The notes below the pieces were generated by a model. It searched no databases. It had not been told where the DNA came from and was given only the letters and a program-made list of their open reading frames with translations. From Bacteroidetes bacterium GWF2_38_335 (GTDB taxonomy: Bacteria > Bacteroidota > Bacteroidia > Bacteroidales > GWF2-38-335), in contig MEOH01000001.1 in the NCBI GenBank assembly GCA_001769535.1, positions 124,001 through 188,000 of the forward strand: a stretch of DNA of 64,000 nucleotides, given 5' to 3'. Position 1 is the first letter of the stretch. Each line of letters starts with the position of its first letter. Made by a program: the position numbers and the translations under genes. Shown here piece after piece: positions 43,754 through 52,979 of the stretch.

Positions 43754-44833
43754 TTAGTTAATAGATTCAAATTCCTTCATACAATCAACAAGTGCCTGGA
43801 CAGATTCGGTCGGACAAGCATTGTAGCATGAAGCGCGGAAACCGCCTACTGAACGGTGACCTTTAATACCGACAATGCCTTTGCTTTTTGCAAAATTCAT
43901 GAAGTCGGCTTCTTTTTCCTTATACTGATCGGCCATTACAAAGCAAATGTTCATGATGGAACGGTCTTCTTTAACTGCTGTTCCCATAAACATTTTGTTT
44001 CTGTCGATTTCGTTGTAAAGGAGTTCGGCTTTTTTGTTGTTGATTTTGCTCATTTCAGCAACACCACCAAGTGATTTCAGCCATTTCAATGTTTCGTACA
44101 TCACAAAAATTGAAATAACAGGAGGTGTGTTGTACATGGAGTTATCTTTAGCTTCTTCACCGATATGGCTTCTGTAATCAACCATTGAAGGAAGTTTCCT
44201 GTCAGCTTTGCCTAGAAGGTCTTTGCGCACGATTACGAAAGTAACGCCGGCCGGACCAACATTTTTCTGTGCTCCACCATAAATCATGGCATATTTTTTT
44301 ACGTCAACAGGACGGCTAAAAATGTCAGAACTCATGTCGGCTACCAAGTTGATTGGGCAATCGATGTCAGTTTTTATTTCAGTACCGTAAATGGTGTTGT
44401 TGGTTGTGATGTGGAAATAATCAGCATCGGTTGGAATGGTATATCCTTTTGGTACGTAAGAAAAATTCTTATCTGCAGATGAAGCCACAACAGCTACTTC
44501 ACCGTACAATTTAGCTTCCTTAATGGCTTTTTTAGCCCAAACACCTGTTTCAAGATAAGCAGCTTTTTTATTTAACAGATTGGCTGCCAATGTATAAAAC
44601 TGGGTAGAGGCACCACCGCCAAGGAACAACACAGCATATTCCTGAGGGATATTCAGCAAATCTCTCCAAAGTTGCTCGGTTTCAGCCATTACTTTTTCCC
44701 ATCCGGGGGTACGGTGAGAAATTTCAAGGATTCCGATTCCGGTGTTGTCGAAATTGCGGATGGCATTGATTGTAGCTTCAATTGCGGGTTTTGGGAGGAT
44801 ACACGGACCAGCGTTAAAATTATGTTTTTCCAT
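43754..44833 (-). CDS. serC: phosphoserine aminotransferase
   Basis: A 359-residue PLP enzyme converting 3-phosphohydroxypyruvate and glutamate to phosphoserine. Family blocks: [73 protein letters not shown] lysine K190 in [11 protein letters not shown], the C-terminal [17 protein letters not shown]. Length and all motifs are typical. It is first in the serC - serA - dehydrogenase - DUF1015 order. Confidence 0.95.
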   Translation of the reverse strand: MEKHNFNAGPCILPKPAIEATINAIRNFDNTGIGILEISHRTPGWEKVMAETEQLWRDLLNIPQEYAVLFLGGGASTQFYTLAANLLNKKAAYLETGVWAKKAIKEAKLYGEVAVVASSADKNFSYVPKGYTIPTDADYFHITTNNTIYGTEIKTDIDCPINLVADMSSDIFSRPVDVKKYAMIYGGAQKNVGPAGVTFVIVRKDLLGKADRKLPSMVDYRSHIGEEAKDNSMYNTPPVISIFVMYETLKWLKSLGGVAEMSKINNKKAELLYNEIDRNKMFMGTAVKEDRSIMNICFVMADQYKEKEADFMNFAKSKGIVGIKGHRSVGGFRASCYNACPTESVQALVDCMKEFESIN

Positions 44834-45005
44834 ATCGTTTTGTTTTATAAAATTTTAAAAAAATTTCATTATTTAATTGCGAATAAAAGTAAAAAGAATT
44901 ATTCACATTTTTAAATATTTTGGGGGATATGTTGATATGTTTGATAGTAGATTTGTTGATTAGCAGATTTTTTATATCAAAATGTTATGTTTAACGTTTT
45001 TTTTA

Positions 45006-45013
45006 TATATTTG
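45006..45013 (+). promoter_or_regulatory. candidate -7 box upstream of the T9SS cargo gene
   Basis: TATATTTG lies 26 bases before ATG 45040 and fits TAnnTTTG. There is no exact TTG at the -33 spacing. Confidence 0.4.
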
Positions 45014-45039
45014 CTTAATTAATTCAAAATCTTACTCAT

Positions 45040-45750
45040 ATGAAAAGACTATTCCTTTTAACAATTTTTTCTGTTTATCTGGGACTTACAGCAAGTGCCC
45101 AGCTGACTATTTCCATTAATGATATTGATGTGACCAACCAGGAGGTATCGTTTGATTCGTTACCTTTAAACCAGAACATAAATCATATTTTCGTTATTCA
45201 TAATCAGTATTCTTATGATATTATTTGCAATTTTTTGAGGAAGGACATTTGTCCGCCATCTGCTTACACCCACCTATTTTGTTTAGGTGACCATTGCTTT
45301 TCATCTTCTGTTTTTGCTGAGGACGAACCCATACTTGCCGGTGCCGAAATGGATTTTCATCCAACAATCATGCTTACAGGAAATACAACAGGTTATGCTT
45401 TCAGGTACACTTTCTGGAATTCTGTTGCCATTGCGGACTCTGTCTGGATGATCCTAAAAAACGGGACTTGTGGAATGATAAACGTGGACAACCCTGTTTA
45501 CAATAAAAACATTTCCATTTACCCCAATCCGGCCATCAATGGTTTTGAGCTTGAATATGATTTGGATATTTCAGAGGGTTTGCTTGAAATCAGGAGTATG
45601 GTTGGCAGCACTGTTAAATCTGTTCCCATTGAAGCCAGCAAAGGCAGGTTATTTGTTGAAACTGCTGATTTGCCTGAAGGATTATATGTATGCTCGGTTT
45701 TATCTGAGGGCAAGGTAATCAGGGTTTTGAAGTTGGTGGTGGGACGTTGA
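45040..45750 (+). CDS. T9SS type A sorting domain protein
   Basis: A 236-residue secreted protein. The signal peptide ends after about residue 20 (LTASAQ). The middle contains four cysteines and beta strands without a named fold. The last 80 residues are a T9SS sorting tail (IYPNPAINGFELEYDLD, GLLEIRSMVGSTVKS, LPEGLYVCSVLSEGKVI). It should be exported across the outer membrane and anchored or shed. The gene is isolated between the serine cluster and a repeat-bearing gap. Confidence 0.85.
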   Translation: MKRLFLLTIFSVYLGLTASAQLTISINDIDVTNQEVSFDSLPLNQNINHIFVIHNQYSYDIICNFLRKDICPPSAYTHLFCLGDHCFSSSVFAEDEPILAGAEMDFHPTIMLTGNTTGYAFRYTFWNSVAIADSVWMILKNGTCGMINVDNPVYNKNISIYPNPAINGFELEYDLDISEGLLEIRSMVGSTVKSVPIEASKGRLFVETADLPEGLYVCSVLSEGKVIRVLKLVVGR

Positions 45751-45800
45751 GTTTGTTTTACCTGCCCTTACAGAGCGTTTTATTAACTCATGCTAAATTA

Positions 45801-45851
45801 CCCAAGGCGTTCCGCGTGTCGCAGTAGCTTTAGCGGAGGCACTGCCTTGGG
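45801..45851. repeat. inverted repeat CCCAAGGC ... GCCTTGGG
   Basis: Eight-base arms at 45801-45808 and 45844-45851 flank a 35-base G+C-rich loop. A short run of CATAAC-type repeats follows at about 45952-45996. Both resemble dispersed intergenic repeats and carry no gene. Confidence 0.4.
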
Positions 45852-45990
45852 CTGAATTGAGTTGCCCTTTTTTAACCACCGAAGCTTCAGCAAAGGTGGT
45901 CAGGCCGTGTGCTTTTTGGGATTTAAAGGATTGATAAATATTTCCGACCCACAACCCATAACTCATAACCTATAACTCATAACCCATAAC

Positions 45991-48459
45991 CTACATATCA
46001 CCCTCGCGGCCGCCTTCGCCGCCCTCACCCTCTCCTTCGCTGCGCTTTTGTTTGTAGTTGTTAATTTTATAGGAAACGCTAAAAGTAAAAACAGGAGCTT
46101 TGCTCAGGAATTTTGAGTAAGAATAATATTGTTCTCCCCAGCTTTCAGAGGCATGTTTCATTGACCCGAAAACATCGCGAACCCTGAATGAAACAGAAAG
46201 TTTGCGATCGAAGAAATCTTGCCTTACTGCAATACTGCTCATGAAAGAACCTTCACTTTTTTCCTGCGGTTCGATGTGCGGAGCTCTGTAATTACCATTA
46301 ACCTGAATTTTAGTTCCCCATTTCAATTTAAAAGACAAACTTGCTCTGGCCGACCAGGTATTGTTGGCATCAGAAACATCAATCCCATCGATTTCTCCTT
46401 CAAACTTATATCTGTAAAAATCAAAACCAGAATTTAGATTAAACCATTTTGTAAAATCAAAATTGCCTGTAAGCTCAAAACCTGTGGATTTATCGCTGTT
46501 CATATTTGCCATGGTGTTGTACATGATATTGTCGGCACCTAAAGTTGAAATATGGCTGATCAGATTGGTGGTAATACGGTGATATCCTTCAAGTGAAACA
46601 AACCCTTTTTTAAATTTTTTCTGAGCACTAAGATCATAAGAATCAATGTATTCTGGCAACAATGCAGGATTACCCATTCTCACATTAAGCGGATCGGAAT
46701 AATTTTTAAAAGGATCGAGGTCCCAGTCGCGGGGCCGTTCAATCCTACGCGCATAGCTGGCCATTACCTGGAGTGTTGCGTTAATTGGTCTGGATATATG
46801 TAAAGTCGGGAAGTAGTCATACAGATCAACAATATAACTTGTATCAATTATTCTTGAAACGATTTCCCTGTTTGTATATTCGCCCCTTAACCCGGCCATA
46901 AATTCAAATTTTTTGAACGATCCCGAATAGGTTGAATAAACCGAAGAAATGGTTTGGTTAAAATCAATCCCGTTGATTTGCGAAGGATCTTCAACCCAAA
47001 TCTGTGTGTCAAAATCATAATCTTCGAGCTGGTAATCTGATTTGCCGTTATAAATCCGGGCCTGCAATCCAGCTTCAAGTTTCGATCCTTCTTTTTTAAA
47101 TGGTTTCACATAATCGGCCTGAATTCTTTTATTAATTGATTGATCTGTTGATTCGGTCCTTTGTCTGAGAATCTCGTCAGTATCGGTATAATAAAAATTT
47201 TCATCACTGTCGTATTGTTTCAGCACATCATCATCATCACCATTGTTTATGGTGTAAATTCCCTGAACAGACAATTGATGATCCTTCTGTTTAAATTTAT
47301 ACAGATAAAAACCATTAATATCAACATAAATGTTTCCGCCCTTAAAATAACTATCTGTAACATAATTAGTATCAATAAGTTCGGGCGTAGTGTATTGATG
47401 GGTTTTATTAAAGGATGATCTTCTAAATCCTCTGTCACCGTAGGTTCCCGACAAAGTAACCGAGTTCCTGTCATTAAAGGTATAATCCAAACCACCTTTC
47501 AATGATGTGCCGTATCTGCCTCTGGCCCTTTCACCATCCTGAACAATGTAGCTGGTGATGGAATCGTAATAATTTTCCCTGACACTTTGGCTTGTTCCGG
47601 GTCTTAAACCATTACTGGACTCGGCACCCACAAAAAGATTCAATTTGCTCATTCGGTAATTAAAAAGGAAATCGCCACCCAGGCCCGACTGAGTATCTGC
47701 ATTAACATTTACAATACCGTTAAATCCCGGTTCCTTTTTCTTTTTTAAAATTACATTTATAATACCTGCCACTCCGTCGGGGTCATATTTAGCCGATGGG
47801 TTTGTAATGATTTCAATGCTTTCGATGATGCTTGCGGGAATTTGCTGAAGAGCTTCGCTGCCTTGGAGCGGACTGGGTTTTCCGTCGATCAGAACGGTAA
47901 AACTGCCTGAGCCGCGAAGTGAGACATTGCCATCAATATCGGTTTGCACCGATGGAGTATTTTCCAGAATATCTACTGCATTTCCGCCAGTTGCTGACAG
48001 ATCCTGGCTTACATTGATCACTTTTTTATCAATCTTGTATTCCACGTACTTTTTCTCACCAACCACCTCAACAGTTTCGAGTTGTGTTACTGATTGCTTT
48101 AGCTCGATTTTTCCAAGATCCACTTCTTTTGATTGTGGATTAATCAGTACTTCAGTTTTTATGACCTTTTTGTATCCAATAAAATCAATTTCCACAGTAA
48201 ATTTCCCATAAGACAGATCTTTAATGACAAAATCCCCTTTTTCGTCGGCTACAGCACCATTGATAATCGATCCATCGCCTGCACTTTTCACAACGATATT
48301 GGCATATTGAACCGGAGTTTTCAAATCAGCATCATAAACCTTACCCTTAAGAATTCCTTCTTTTGGCATATTATCAGAACCTCTGTCGCCCTGAGGCCTT
48401 TCCTGAGCAAATAAAACAGCTGAATAAAACAGCAGTGTAAAAAGTATAAGAAATTTCAT
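45991..48459 (-). CDS. TonB-dependent, outer-membrane beta-barrel receptor with CarboxypepD_reg-like domain
   Basis: An 822-residue outer-membrane protein with a signal peptide (residues 1-18, LFAQ). Residues 35-115 form a regulatory domain (GILKGKVYDADLKTPVQYAN, FIGYKK). The plug is about 125-240 (VDILENTPSVQTDIDGNVSL, RGSGSFTVLIDGKPS, NPSAKYDPDGVAGIINVIL) and the remainder a barrel of the OMP_b-brl_3 type. The C-terminal tail after the last strand (KQKRSEGEGEGGEGGRE) is unusually Gly/Glu-rich and not typical of barrel ends. The substrate is unknown. No SusD-like gene is adjacent. A candidate -7 box (TAATTTTG, minus strand 48474-48481) lies 14 bases before the start, giving a very short leader. 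Confidence 0.87.
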   Translation of the reverse strand: MKFLILFTLLFYSAVLFAQERPQGDRGSDNMPKEGILKGKVYDADLKTPVQYANIVVKSAGDGSIINGAVADEKGDFVIKDLSYGKFTVEIDFIGYKKVIKTEVLINPQSKEVDLGKIELKQSVTQLETVEVVGEKKYVEYKIDKKVINVSQDLSATGGNAVDILENTPSVQTDIDGNVSLRGSGSFTVLIDGKPSPLQGSEALQQIPASIIESIEIITNPSAKYDPDGVAGIINVILKKKKEPGFNGIVNVNADTQSGLGGDFLFNYRMSKLNLFVGAESSNGLRPGTSQSVRENYYDSITSYIVQDGERARGRYGTSLKGGLDYTFNDRNSVTLSGTYGDRGFRRSSFNKTHQYTTPELIDTNYVTDSYFKGGNIYVDINGFYLYKFKQKDHQLSVQGIYTINNGDDDDVLKQYDSDENFYYTDTDEILRQRTESTDQSINKRIQADYVKPFKKEGSKLEAGLQARIYNGKSDYQLEDYDFDTQIWVEDPSQINGIDFNQTISSVYSTYSGSFKKFEFMAGLRGEYTNREIVSRIIDTSYIVDLYDYFPTLHISRPINATLQVMASYARRIERPRDWDLDPFKNYSDPLNVRMGNPALLPEYIDSYDLSAQKKFKKGFVSLEGYHRITTNLISHISTLGADNIMYNTMANMNSDKSTGFELTGNFDFTKWFNLNSGFDFYRYKFEGEIDGIDVSDANNTWSARASLSFKLKWGTKIQVNGNYRAPHIEPQEKSEGSFMSSIAVRQDFFDRKLSVSFRVRDVFGSMKHASESWGEQYYSYSKFLSKAPVFTFSVSYKINNYKQKRSEGEGEGGEGGREGDM

Positions 48460-48570
48460 TTTTCAAAATTAAGTAATCAATCGATGATTTTGACAAATAA
48501 AAAGTTAAAGAGTTTAACCAATTGTTAAAATCCACGGTATAATTATATCAAAAGGAGTTTCTGTTATAGA

Positions 48571-49188
48571 TTATTGTAGTTCACCAATACCCTGCCTGAT
48601 AATTTCCATTTCTTCGCCTGTACAGTCTATTACTGTTGATGCTTCATTATTACCAAAACCGCCGTCAATTACCAGATCCACAATATCCTTGTACTTTTCG
48701 AAAATAAGTTCGGGGTCGGTAGTGTATTCAATGACTTCATCGTCATCGAGCACCGAAGTGGTCATAATTGGATTTCCCAGTTCCCTTACAATTTCGCGAA
48801 TAATGTTGTTATCGGGAACACGGATACCAATGGTTTTTTTCTTGGATTTAAAAATTTTAGGAATATTGGCATTGGCTTCGAGAATAAAGGTAAAAGGACC
48901 CGGGAGATTCCTTTTCATGGATTTGAACACATCATTATTAATCTGCCTGGTAAACTCCGAAATATGGCTGAGGTCATAAAAAATGAATGAAAAGTTGGCT
49001 TTTTCCAGCTTTTCACCTTTAATTTGGGCAATACGCTCAACTGCCCGGGGCTTATTTATGTCGCATCCCAGGCCATAAACCGAGTCGGTGGGATAAATAA
49101 TGATGCCTCCGGAATTCAGTACTTCAACAGCTTTTCTTATTTCCCGGGAGTTGGGATTATCATTGTATATTTTTATGAACTGGGCCAC
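48571..49188 (-). CDS. L-threonylcarbamoyladenylate synthase (Sua5/TsaC family)
   Basis: A 205-residue protein with the Sua5/YrdC blocks: GGIIIYPTDSVYGLGCDINK, RIAQIKGEKL, LPGPFTFILEANANIPKIF, TIGIRVPDNNIIREI, NPIMTTSVL, and DLVIDGGFGN. It makes threonylcarbamoyl-AMP for the t6A modification of tRNA position 37. It follows the transaldolase gene by two bases on the same strand and is probably co-transcribed. Its size matches the short, YciO/YrdC-like form without the extra Sua5 domain. Confidence 0.88.
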   Translation of the reverse strand: MAQFIKIYNDNPNSREIRKAVEVLNSGGIIIYPTDSVYGLGCDINKPRAVERIAQIKGEKLEKANFSFIFYDLSHISEFTRQINNDVFKSMKRNLPGPFTFILEANANIPKIFKSKKKTIGIRVPDNNIIREIVRELGNPIMTTSVLDDDEVIEYTTDPELIFEKYKDIVDLVIDGGFGNNEASTVIDCTGEEMEIIRQGIGELQ

Positions 49189-49190
49189 TT

Positions 49191-49847
49191 TTAACCGTTA
49201 ACTTTTTTATAATCGGCAAGAAATTTTGCCAGTCCGATGTCAGTTAGCGGATGATTTAGCAAACCGAGGATTGCATCAAGCGGACAAGTTGCCACATCGG
49301 CACCCATTTCAACGCATCTGATAATGTGCATGGTATGACGAATCGAAGCGGCCAGCACCTGGGTTTCGAAACCGTAAAAATGATACATGTCAACAATTTT
49401 TCCAATTAACTCAACACCGTCGGTTGAATTGTCATCCAGGCGACCTATAAAAGGAGAAACATAAGTTGCTCCGGCTTTAGCTGCAAGCAATGCCTGACCC
49501 TGAGAAAAAACCAGGGTACAGTTTGTGCGGATGCCGTTATCAGAAAAATATTTAATGGCTTTGATACCTTCTTTAATAATGGGAACTTTAACCACGATCT
49601 GTGGGTGCAGGGCAGCCAGTTCCTTACCTTCCCTGATCATTCCTTCATAATCAGTGGAAATTACTTCGGCACTAACATCACCATCAACGATGTTACAAAT
49701 ATCAACGTAATGCTTTTTGATATTTGCTTCACCTTTGATGCCTTCTTTGGCCATCAGCGAGGGATTGGTTGTTACTCCGTCAAGAACTCCCAAAGCCTGG
49801 GCTTCTTTAATTTGTGCAAGATTTGCAGTATCAATAAAAAATTTCAT
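49191..49847 (-). CDS. tal: transaldolase (short TalC/fructose-6-phosphate aldolase family)
   Basis: A 218-residue Schiff-base aldolase. K87 in [12 protein letters not shown] is the catalytic lysine; [11 protein letters not shown] and [14 protein letters not shown] are family blocks. Two residues decide between the two activities of this family: E61 in DVSAEVIS (Gln in E. coli FSA) and F133 in SPFIGRLDD (Tyr in FSA). Both favour transaldolase, which moves dihydroxyacetone between sugar phosphates in the pentose phosphate pathway. The gene precedes Sua5 by two bases. A -7 candidate (TAATTTTG, minus strand) lies 20 bases before the start. Confidence 0.87.
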   Translation of the reverse strand: MKFFIDTANLAQIKEAQALGVLDGVTTNPSLMAKEGIKGEANIKKHYVDICNIVDGDVSAEVISTDYEGMIREGKELAALHPQIVVKVPIIKEGIKAIKYFSDNGIRTNCTLVFSQGQALLAAKAGATYVSPFIGRLDDNSTDGVELIGKIVDMYHFYGFETQVLAASIRHTMHIIRCVEMGADVATCPLDAILGLLNHPLTDIGLAKFLADYKKVNG

Positions 49848-49867
49848 AATCGTTTTTTTTGGATGGT

Positions 49868-49875
49868 CAAAATTA
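49868..49875 (-). promoter_or_regulatory. candidate -7 box of the tal operon
   Basis: Minus-strand TAATTTTG, 20 bases from the start codon. Spacing is typical for Bacteroidota, but no clear -33 TTG is found. Confidence 0.4.
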
Positions 49876-49934
49876 GAAATGATTTCTTTTGGGTTTGAAA
49901 ATGAAGGGGAGTTTTTATTAACGATAAAGGGGAG

Positions 49935-50038
49935 TTATAAACAAGGGAGATGATCAAACCCCAAGTCGGGAGACTTGGGGGAGCGTGTTATAAACAAGAA
50001 TGATGATCAAACCCCAAGTCGGGAGACTTGGGGGAGCG
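49935..50038 (+). repeat. two direct 51-bp repeats each with a hairpin, upstream of hflX
   Basis: Copies at 49935-49985 and 49988-50038 differ at only a few bases near their left ends. Each contains CCCCAAGTC and GACTTGGGG around GGGA, a 9-base-pair hairpin (49959-49980 and 50012-50033). They lie between the divergent tal and hflX genes. Confidence 0.85.
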
Positions 50039-50064
50039 AGCGGGAGAAAATAGAAGAAAGTTAT

Positions 50065-50072
50065 TATCTTTG
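50065..50072 (+). promoter_or_regulatory. candidate -7 box of hflX
   Basis: TATCTTTG lies 15 bases before ATG 50088. No TTG sits at the -33 spacing; the closest is inside the second hairpin repeat 35 bases upstream. Confidence 0.4.
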
Positions 50073-50087
50073 CAGCAATAAATAAAA

Positions 50088-51290
50088 ATGACAAAATACA
50101 TAGAAACGGATATTAAACCCGAAAGGGCAGTTTTAGTTGGGGTGGCAACACAAAACCAACCGGAAAATCAGATTCATGAGTATCTGGATGAGTTAGCATT
50201 TCTTGCTGATACTGCCGGAGCTATTACTGTGCGTAGATTTTATCAGAATCTTCAGTATCCGAATCCCAAGACTTTTGTGGGCACAGGAAAATTAGAAGAA
50301 ATCAGGATTTATGTTGAGAACAATGACATTGATTTAGTAATATTTGATGACGAACTTTCCCCATCGCAAATCAGAAATATTGAGCGGGAAATGAATAAAA
50401 GAGTGCTCGACCGCACCAATCTTATTCTGGATATTTTCGCCAAAAGGGCACAAACCGCACATGCTAAGGTGCAGGTGGAACTGGCACAATACCAATATCT
50501 GCTGCCACGACTTACCGGTATGTGGACCCACCTGGAGCGACAGCGTGGTGGAATCGGATTAAGAGGTCCGGGTGAAACTGAAATCGAAACCGACCGCAGG
50601 GTGATCAGGGATAAAATTGCACGACTAAAGGAACAATTGATTAAAATTGATAATCAAAAAGTCACACAGAGAAAAAACAGGGGAAAGATGATCCGAGTGG
50701 CCTTGGTGGGCTATACCAATGTGGGAAAGTCAACCATCATGAATTTGATCAGCAAGTCGGATGTGTTTGCCGAAAATAAACTTTTTGCAACATTGGATAC
50801 CACCGTGAGGAAGGTTGTAGTTGACAATTTGCCTTTTCTTTTATCGGATACTGTCGGATTCATAAGGAAATTGCCTCACGGACTGGTTGAGTCGTTCAAG
50901 TCAACACTTGATGAGGTGCGCGAATCAGATATCCTGCTTCATGTTGTGGATATTTCGCATCCCAATTTTGAAGAGCAAATTCAGGTTGTCAATGACACCC
51001 TGAATGAAATAGACTCTGCTGACAAACCCACTTTCATCATCTTCAATAAAATTGATGCCTTTACGTATGTGAAAAAGGACGATGATGATCTGACTCCTAA
51101 AAACAGGAAAAACTATTCACTCGAAGACCTCAAACAAACGTGGATGGCTAAAGAAAATGCTTTTTGCATTTTTATCTCCGCCAAGGAAAAACAAAACATT
51201 GATGAGTTTAAATCACTGCTTTATCAGAAAGTAAAGGAAATTCATGTGTCACGCTACCCGTTCAATGATTTTCTTTATGAGATGGACTGA
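50088..51290 (+). CDS. hflX: ribosome-associated GTPase HflX
   Basis: A 400-residue GTPase that splits or rescues stalled 70S ribosomes. The N-terminal HflX domain contains FVGTGKLEEIRIYV (63-76), DRTNLILDIFAKRAQT (108-123), and the RGGIGLRGPGETEIETDRR block (153-171). The G domain follows: G1 GYTNVGKS (208-215), G2 around TTVRKV, G3 DTVGFIRKLP (254-263) and G4 NKID (320-323), with SAKE as G5. Length and order match the family. It is the only gene on this strand between two hairpin repeats and the next minus-strand gene. Confidence 0.95.
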   Translation: MTKYIETDIKPERAVLVGVATQNQPENQIHEYLDELAFLADTAGAITVRRFYQNLQYPNPKTFVGTGKLEEIRIYVENNDIDLVIFDDELSPSQIRNIEREMNKRVLDRTNLILDIFAKRAQTAHAKVQVELAQYQYLLPRLTGMWTHLERQRGGIGLRGPGETEIETDRRVIRDKIARLKEQLIKIDNQKVTQRKNRGKMIRVALVGYTNVGKSTIMNLISKSDVFAENKLFATLDTTVRKVVVDNLPFLLSDTVGFIRKLPHGLVESFKSTLDEVRESDILLHVVDISHPNFEEQIQVVNDTLNEIDSADKPTFIIFNKIDAFTYVKKDDDDLTPKNRKNYSLEDLKQTWMAKENAFCIFISAKEKQNIDEFKSLLYQKVKEIHVSRYPFNDFLYEMD

Positions 51291-51311
51291 TTGGTATGGC
51301 GGTAATACCAG

Positions 51312-52859
51312 TTACCTGAGACGGGTTGCTTTTTCCCTGATGATATCCTGAACAGATTTTCCCCGGATTTTACTTTCGAGCCAGGAAACTATGTCGAGAT
51401 AAAGGAAAGGACGTCGTTCGAACGGGTCATCCTGTAAACGCGACAATTGGCTGTGCAAACCCACAAATTGTGTATGCAGATCGGCTTCGGAAATATAACT
51501 GAGGTTTCGCAGGAATTTGAAGATGTATTTCTGAACCTGGTGCAGGTCGTCCATTTTTGCAAGGAAACGGTACACCGAGATAACCTGATAATCCATCAAA
51601 TCCCTGTTTCCCAGCTCAAAATGACTGATCAGATTCAGGATTCTGGCAAAACAGTGAATATCTTCGCGAATGTTGATATCCCTGAGGTTGATGATCCGAT
51701 TCAGATATTTGATGGTGTTTTTGTAGTCACCCGACCCAAAATAAAGACAGGCAATCTTATAATCGAAAACCAAAAGCCGGTGCTTGTCCATATGCATTTT
51801 ATATATTTCCATGCCCTTTTCGATCTCCGGAATGATTGCCAGTCCATCGGTGAACTTCCCCTCCATAAAGTACTTGCTAATCAGATGGATATATTTAAAA
51901 TTGAACAATAATATCGCGGTATTGTCATCTTTTTTGAATTCCTCATTATCAGCAAGATTGCATAAAACATCCAGAACTTTCACGTATCTTGAATAATGCT
52001 GAGTGAGGAATAATGAAACCAGTAAATTGTTAATTCCTTTCAGATAAAGATCGGCATAAACGATTTTAAGTTCTTCGTCTTCATCAAACAAATCAACCCA
52101 TTTCTGCGCATACTTAAAGCAGTTCAAAAAATCCTGAATTATCAGGTTATACCATACATAACACTGATAAATATGCAACTTTTCAAAAAAAGTACATTTT
52201 TCAATTTCAAAAGGACGGATGTTGTCATTAAAAAACTGTCCGGCCATTGTGAGGTCCTTCTTATTTCTAATGTACCCGACTTTGATATATAAGCCGTAAA
52301 GTTTCAGTGCAACATTGGCAAAATGGTTTGAGTTTTCAATAATCCGGAGTGTGTCGTTTGCCTCAAGGGCTAGCTCGGCCGATCGCGTTTCCATGCTTCG
52401 GGTAATGTATTGAAGTTCAATTTGTCTTTCAAAATCAATTACCTCATAATGAATCGAGTATCTTTTATATTTAAGCGTCAGTGCTTTTAATTTCTCGAGG
52501 ATTTTCAGACTCTGAGTATACAATCCTTTGTTATACAATACCTTAGCATGATCAAGCTGTTCTCTAATGCGCAAATCTACGTCACTTGAAATATTAACAA
52601 GACGTAAACTGATGAGTAATTGCCTGTATAAATGCGCTTTTAGGTTTGATAACTGGGAAGGTTTAAAATCATTTGAATTTGAAAGAATAATATCCTCATT
52701 GTAATCGTCCATTTTTGAAATAAGGTCGAAAAGCTTCAGAAATTTGGTGTTTTCTGAACTGTTACCTGCTCTGGTCACATACAATCTGAAATTTCTTTTT
52801 TCAGATTTTGACAGTGATTTAACAAGCTGAAACAAATGATCTGTCTGCTGTTTGTGCAT
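51312..52859 (-). CDS. helical-repeat (TPR-like) protein of unknown function
   Basis: A 515-residue, entirely helical cytoplasmic protein. The start resembles other Bacteroidota proteins of this type (HLFQLVKSLSKSEKRNFRLY). Repeated helix pairs such as LYTQSLKILEKLKALTLKYK and DYKNTIKYLNRIINLRDINI are TPR-like, suggesting a scaffold. No catalytic motif is present. A strong candidate -7 box (TAACTTTG, minus strand 52926-52933) lies 66 bases before the start. The function is unknown. Confidence 0.7.
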   Translation of the reverse strand: MHKQQTDHLFQLVKSLSKSEKRNFRLYVTRAGNSSENTKFLKLFDLISKMDDYNEDIILSNSNDFKPSQLSNLKAHLYRQLLISLRLVNISSDVDLRIREQLDHAKVLYNKGLYTQSLKILEKLKALTLKYKRYSIHYEVIDFERQIELQYITRSMETRSAELALEANDTLRIIENSNHFANVALKLYGLYIKVGYIRNKKDLTMAGQFFNDNIRPFEIEKCTFFEKLHIYQCYVWYNLIIQDFLNCFKYAQKWVDLFDEDEELKIVYADLYLKGINNLLVSLFLTQHYSRYVKVLDVLCNLADNEEFKKDDNTAILLFNFKYIHLISKYFMEGKFTDGLAIIPEIEKGMEIYKMHMDKHRLLVFDYKIACLYFGSGDYKNTIKYLNRIINLRDINIREDIHCFARILNLISHFELGNRDLMDYQVISVYRFLAKMDDLHQVQKYIFKFLRNLSYISEADLHTQFVGLHSQLSRLQDDPFERRPFLYLDIVSWLESKIRGKSVQDIIREKATRLR

Positions 52860-52925
52860 ATATTTGCCCTTTTCTCAATAATTAATTCTTGCTGTCTGCA
52901 GAAAAAAATGCATTAACAGTAATAG

Positions 52926-52933
52926 CAAAGTTA
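52926..52933 (-). promoter_or_regulatory. candidate -7 box of the helical-repeat gene
   Basis: Minus-strand TAACTTTG, with a TTTG 23 bases upstream (plus-strand 52957-52960) that may act as a -33 box at a slightly long spacing. Confidence 0.45.
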
Positions 52934-52979
52934 TCAATTTTGGATTAATTTTATAGCAAACTGATTTTTCATCCTGCTG

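Noticed and set aside
45952-45996. CATAAC-type short repeats near the outer-membrane receptor
   Set aside because: The copies are degenerate and short, with no function evident; mentioned only within the inverted-repeat entry.
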